NCBI GenBank assembly: GCA_015067895.1
Contig: SVLP01000048.1
Coordinates: forward strand, 1 to 14,527
Reading direction: 5' to 3'
DNA from: Oscillospiraceae bacterium
GTDB taxonomy: Bacteria > Bacillota_A > Clostridia > Oscillospirales > Oscillospiraceae
DNA: 14,527 bases
In this document: positions 12,763-14,527 of the stretch, in pieces
Layout: every line of letters begins with the position of its first letter
How positions within the stretch are numbered: position 1 is the first letter of the stretch
Position numbers and translations under genes: made by a program
Notes under the pieces: generated by a model
What the model was told of the DNA's origin: nothing
The model's database searches: none
Seen by the model: only the letters and a program-made list of their open reading frames with translations

Positions 12763-13195
12763 AGATATGAAGCGGTTGGGGCATATCATGTCCGTATCCT
12801 TCCGCACCGCTTTTGCGGACTTCGTCAGCCAGGAGACGCTGGAGGCCTGTGCTCAGGAGGAGAACTGCGCCGCCCTGCTGGAGGGGATCTTCCGGGAGGG
12901 GCAGATGCACTTCCTGATCGGCGGCGACAGCGGAATGCTGGTGTGGAAGAGGACAGCGGCTGGTGCGGAGATCGTCGCCATCCACAGTCTGCCGAAAAGC
13001 TGGGGAACCGGGGTGGGCCATGCAATGCTGGCGGAAGCCCTGAAGCAGATCGGAGACGGAACCGTATTCCTCTGGGCGTTCAAGGAGAATAAACGGGCCC
13101 GGCGGTTTTACGAGAAGCACGACTTCCGCTGGGACGGCACCGAGCGCATCAGCGAATTCGACGGTGCGACGGAAGTGCGGTATGTGAGAAACTGA
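12737..13195 (+). CDS. GNAT family N-acetyltransferase
   Basis: A 152-residue acetyltransferase of normal family length. The motif A strand and loop are IHSLPKSWGTGVGHAML (82-98), followed by FLWAFKENKRARRFYEKHDF (111-130), the usual motif B with its late Tyr. The start at 12737 follows GGAGGAGG about eleven bases upstream; the longer frame from 12641 reads through the GNAT remnant out of frame and is not conserved. The substrate is unknown. It is probably the last gene of the transcript from 11507. Confidence 0.9.
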   Translation: MTIKNAEFEDMKRLGHIMSVSFRTAFADFVSQETLEACAQEENCAALLEGIFREGQMHFLIGGDSGMLVWKRTAAGAEIVAIHSLPKSWGTGVGHAMLAEALKQIGDGTVFLWAFKENKRARRFYEKHDFRWDGTERISEFDGATEVRYVRN

Positions 13196-13203
13196 GAAAA
13201 TAA

Positions 13204-13235
13204 TGTGCCCGGAATCCTGCTTGATTCCGGGCACA
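13204..13235 (+). terminator. Terminator hairpin after the GNAT gene
   Basis: A perfect 13-bp stem (13204-13216 with 13223-13235) closes a 6-base loop. The U-tract is weak. It is placed 8 bases after the GNAT stop and before the promoter of the SIS gene. Confidence 0.65.
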
Positions 13236-13290
13236 CACTTCAATCCTGCGGCGAAACCGAGGGTAAGCTGCCGAGGGGAGAATATGCGCC

Positions 13291-13319
13291 TTTACGGATG
13301 GGAAAAAAGATGATATGAT
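13291..13319 (+). promoter_or_regulatory. Promoter of the SIS-domain gene
   Basis: TTTACG (13291-13296), a 17-bp spacer and TATGAT (13314-13319). It lies just before the Shine-Dalgarno GGAGG (13333-13337). Confidence 0.55.
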
Positions 13320-13344
13320 GAAAAAAACGAGCGGAGGTACCCCT

Positions 13345-14076
13345 ATGGAAACGGCAGTACGATTTTTTGACCATGCCCAGAGGAAATTGCAGCAGGTTTT
13401 GGATCAGGAGATGCCCAGCATCCGGGCGGCGGCGGAGCTTGTGACGGAGAGCTGCGCTCAAGGCGGAAAGTTCTATGTGTTCGGCTCCGGGCATTCGCAC
13501 ATGATCGCCGAGGAGCTTTACCTGCGGGCCGGTGGGCTGGCGTTGGTGCACGCCATTCTGCCGCCGGAGCTGATGCTCCACGAGATGCCCAACAAGAGCA
13601 CCTACCTGGAGCGGGTGGAGGGCTACGCCCAGTCGCTGGTGGAGCTGTACCGGGTGGAGGCGAAGGACACCATTCTGGTGATCTCCAACTCCGGGCGGAA
13701 CGCCGTGCCCGTGGAGATGTGTCTGGCGGCCAAGGCCAAGGGGGCGAAGGTCATCGCCATGACGAGTATGCAGCATTCGACGGGCTGTACCTCCCGGCAC
13801 AGCTCCGGGAAGAAGATATACGAGATCGCCGATGTGACCATCGACAACCACGGGGAACCCGGCGACGCCGCCTTCCCCATCGAGGGCCTGGACACACCCA
13901 TCGGCCCCACCTCCAGCATCACGGGCATCACCATCGCCCAGGCCCTGGTCTGCCAGGTGGTGGACAATCTGGTAAAGGCCGGCATTGAACCGCCGGTGTT
14001 CAAAAGCTCCAACGTAGACGGCGGCGATGCCCATAATCATCGGATGTTTGAGAGGTATTATGGGTATTGGAAGTGA
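13345..14076 (+). CDS. SIS-domain sugar isomerase-like protein (UPF0309 type)
   Basis: A 243-residue cytoplasmic protein of the UPF0309/SIS_2 type, related to phosphosugar isomerases. The phosphosugar-binding elements are FGSGHSH (46-52) and ISNSGRN (113-119), followed by GLDTPIGPTSSITGI (181-195) and a conserved end, NVDGGDAHNHRMFERYYGYW (span 223-242). The likely ligand is a phosphorylated sugar or amino sugar; the reaction is not established for this family. GGAGG seven bases before the ATG at 13345 sets the start; an ATG at 13315 lies inside the promoter. Its 3' end overlaps the convergent JetD-like remnant by 19 bases. Confidence 0.92.
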   Translation: METAVRFFDHAQRKLQQVLDQEMPSIRAAAELVTESCAQGGKFYVFGSGHSHMIAEELYLRAGGLALVHAILPPELMLHEMPNKSTYLERVEGYAQSLVELYRVEAKDTILVISNSGRNAVPVEMCLAAKAKGAKVIAMTSMQHSTGCTSRHSSGKKIYEIADVTIDNHGEPGDAAFPIEGLDTPIGPTSSITGITIAQALVCQVVDNLVKAGIEPPVFKSSNVDGGDAHNHRMFERYYGYWK

Positions 14077-14527
14077 GGGATTGATGGAGGAAAGCTGCCG
14101 GAGTTTCGATACTTCGAGTCATGGAAGCAATTTGCACTGATGATTCGGATCAGTTCGGGGCCCTGCTCCGTGTAGGCCAGCACCCGCAAAATGGCTTCGG
14201 CAATTGCAGGCTCCTGCGGCAGCAGCTGCGAAGGGCGAAGCTTTTCAGACAGCCGCTGATATTCGTCCCGGAGAAACGCCAGCTTCCAGGTTGTCGTGAT
14301 CCGGCTTTGGGCATCCAGGATCAGCTGCTGCAATGTCTGTGCCGTCTCGGCCAGGGGTGTTCTGTGGATCCGGGCATAGGCATCGGACAGTCTGTCCAGG
14401 TTCAAATAAACCTTATCCAGAAGCCAGCCTTCATAGCCCTTCCGCCAGGAATGGGATACCAGCCCCGCTGTTTCCAGCTCCATGACAGCGGCGTTGATAT
14501 GCTGTGTTTCCGGGGAATTGTCCTTGT
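14058..14527 (-). pseudogene. JetD-like (Wadjet) fragment, C-terminally truncated, runs off the right edge
   Basis: The frame is open through the right edge, so the 5' part lies outside the window. The visible 155 codons have the order seen in Firmicutes JetD (DUF3322/DUF2220) proteins: INAAVMELETAGLV, then LDKVYLNLDRLSDAYARI with RTP, an arm-like helix pair, and IISANCFHDSKY, matching the DSK(R/Y)FE motif before the Toprim nuclease domain. After DSKY (codon at 14109-14111) the family match stops, and the stop codon follows 17 residues later, inside the end of the SIS gene. The Toprim domain is thus missing. JetD cleaves DNA in the JetABCD anti-plasmid system, so this fragment should be dead as a nuclease. 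Family assignment is from memory of motif order and is moderate. Confidence 0.55.

Noticed and set aside
1..14527. Mobile element, integron or genomic island borders
   Set aside because: Apart from the REP-like pair and the gene remnants, no integrase, transposase, tRNA or attachment-site repeat was seen. Element borders may lie outside the window.
1..14527. CRISPR array or tRNA genes
   Set aside because: No regularly spaced direct repeats and no sequence with a T-loop GTTCGAATC and a matching acceptor stem was found by eye.

Overview
The base composition, strong AGGAGG-type Shine-Dalgarno sites, near-consensus sigma-A promoters and protein families suggest a GC-rich Clostridia chromosome, most likely an Oscillospiraceae-type gut bacterium. 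That placement is inferred from style, not from a marker gene. The window holds no rRNA, tRNA, CRISPR array, integrase or complete transposon. It looks like an accessory or variable chromosomal stretch, rich in small nucleotide-, acetyl- and methyl-transfer enzymes.

Layout, left to right. 1-242: AT-rich edge with two terminator hairpins and two back-to-back promoters. 243-1346: a protein made of two tandem copies of one domain, possibly of ADP-ribosyltransferase-like fold. 1399-4005: a tightly coupled operon of four genes (Nudix hydrolase, GNAT-methyltransferase fusion, GNAT, thioredoxin-like [2Fe-2S] protein), each junction an ATGA overlap. 4006-4242: a leader with a consensus promoter, a 9-codon ORF, hairpins and an intrinsic terminator ahead of rsgA (4243-5235), followed by a GNAT gene (5237-5782). 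5783-6025: a convergent intergenic region with identical palindromes flanking an inverted pair of REP-like units. 6026-7485 (minus): a 5'-nucleotidase coupled to a membrane-anchored protein. 7580-8299 (minus): a MerR/TipAS regulator with a 19-bp promoter spacer and an internal start signal. 8575-9861 (minus): an MFS transporter. 9963-11240 (minus): an AraC-type HTH fused to an aminoglycoside-phosphotransferase-like kinase, with an internal ribosome-binding site at the fusion point. 11325-11435 (minus): a 36-residue small protein. 11597-13195: a Nudix-GNAT fusion, a truncated GNAT remnant and an intact GNAT. 13345-14076: a SIS-domain sugar isomerase-like protein. 14058-14527 (minus): a remnant resembling JetD of the Wadjet defence system, lacking the expected C-terminal Toprim domain.

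The shared theme is five GNAT domains in intact genes plus one remnant, two Nudix domains, an APH-like kinase, a methyltransferase, a drug-sensing MerR/TipAS regulator and an MFS pump. This resembles a set of small-molecule detoxification or metabolite-repair genes. The link to antibiotic stress is an inference. The strongest candidates for new biology are the rsgA leader, the AraC-kinase fusion with its internal start, the tandem-domain protein and the decayed Wadjet fragment.
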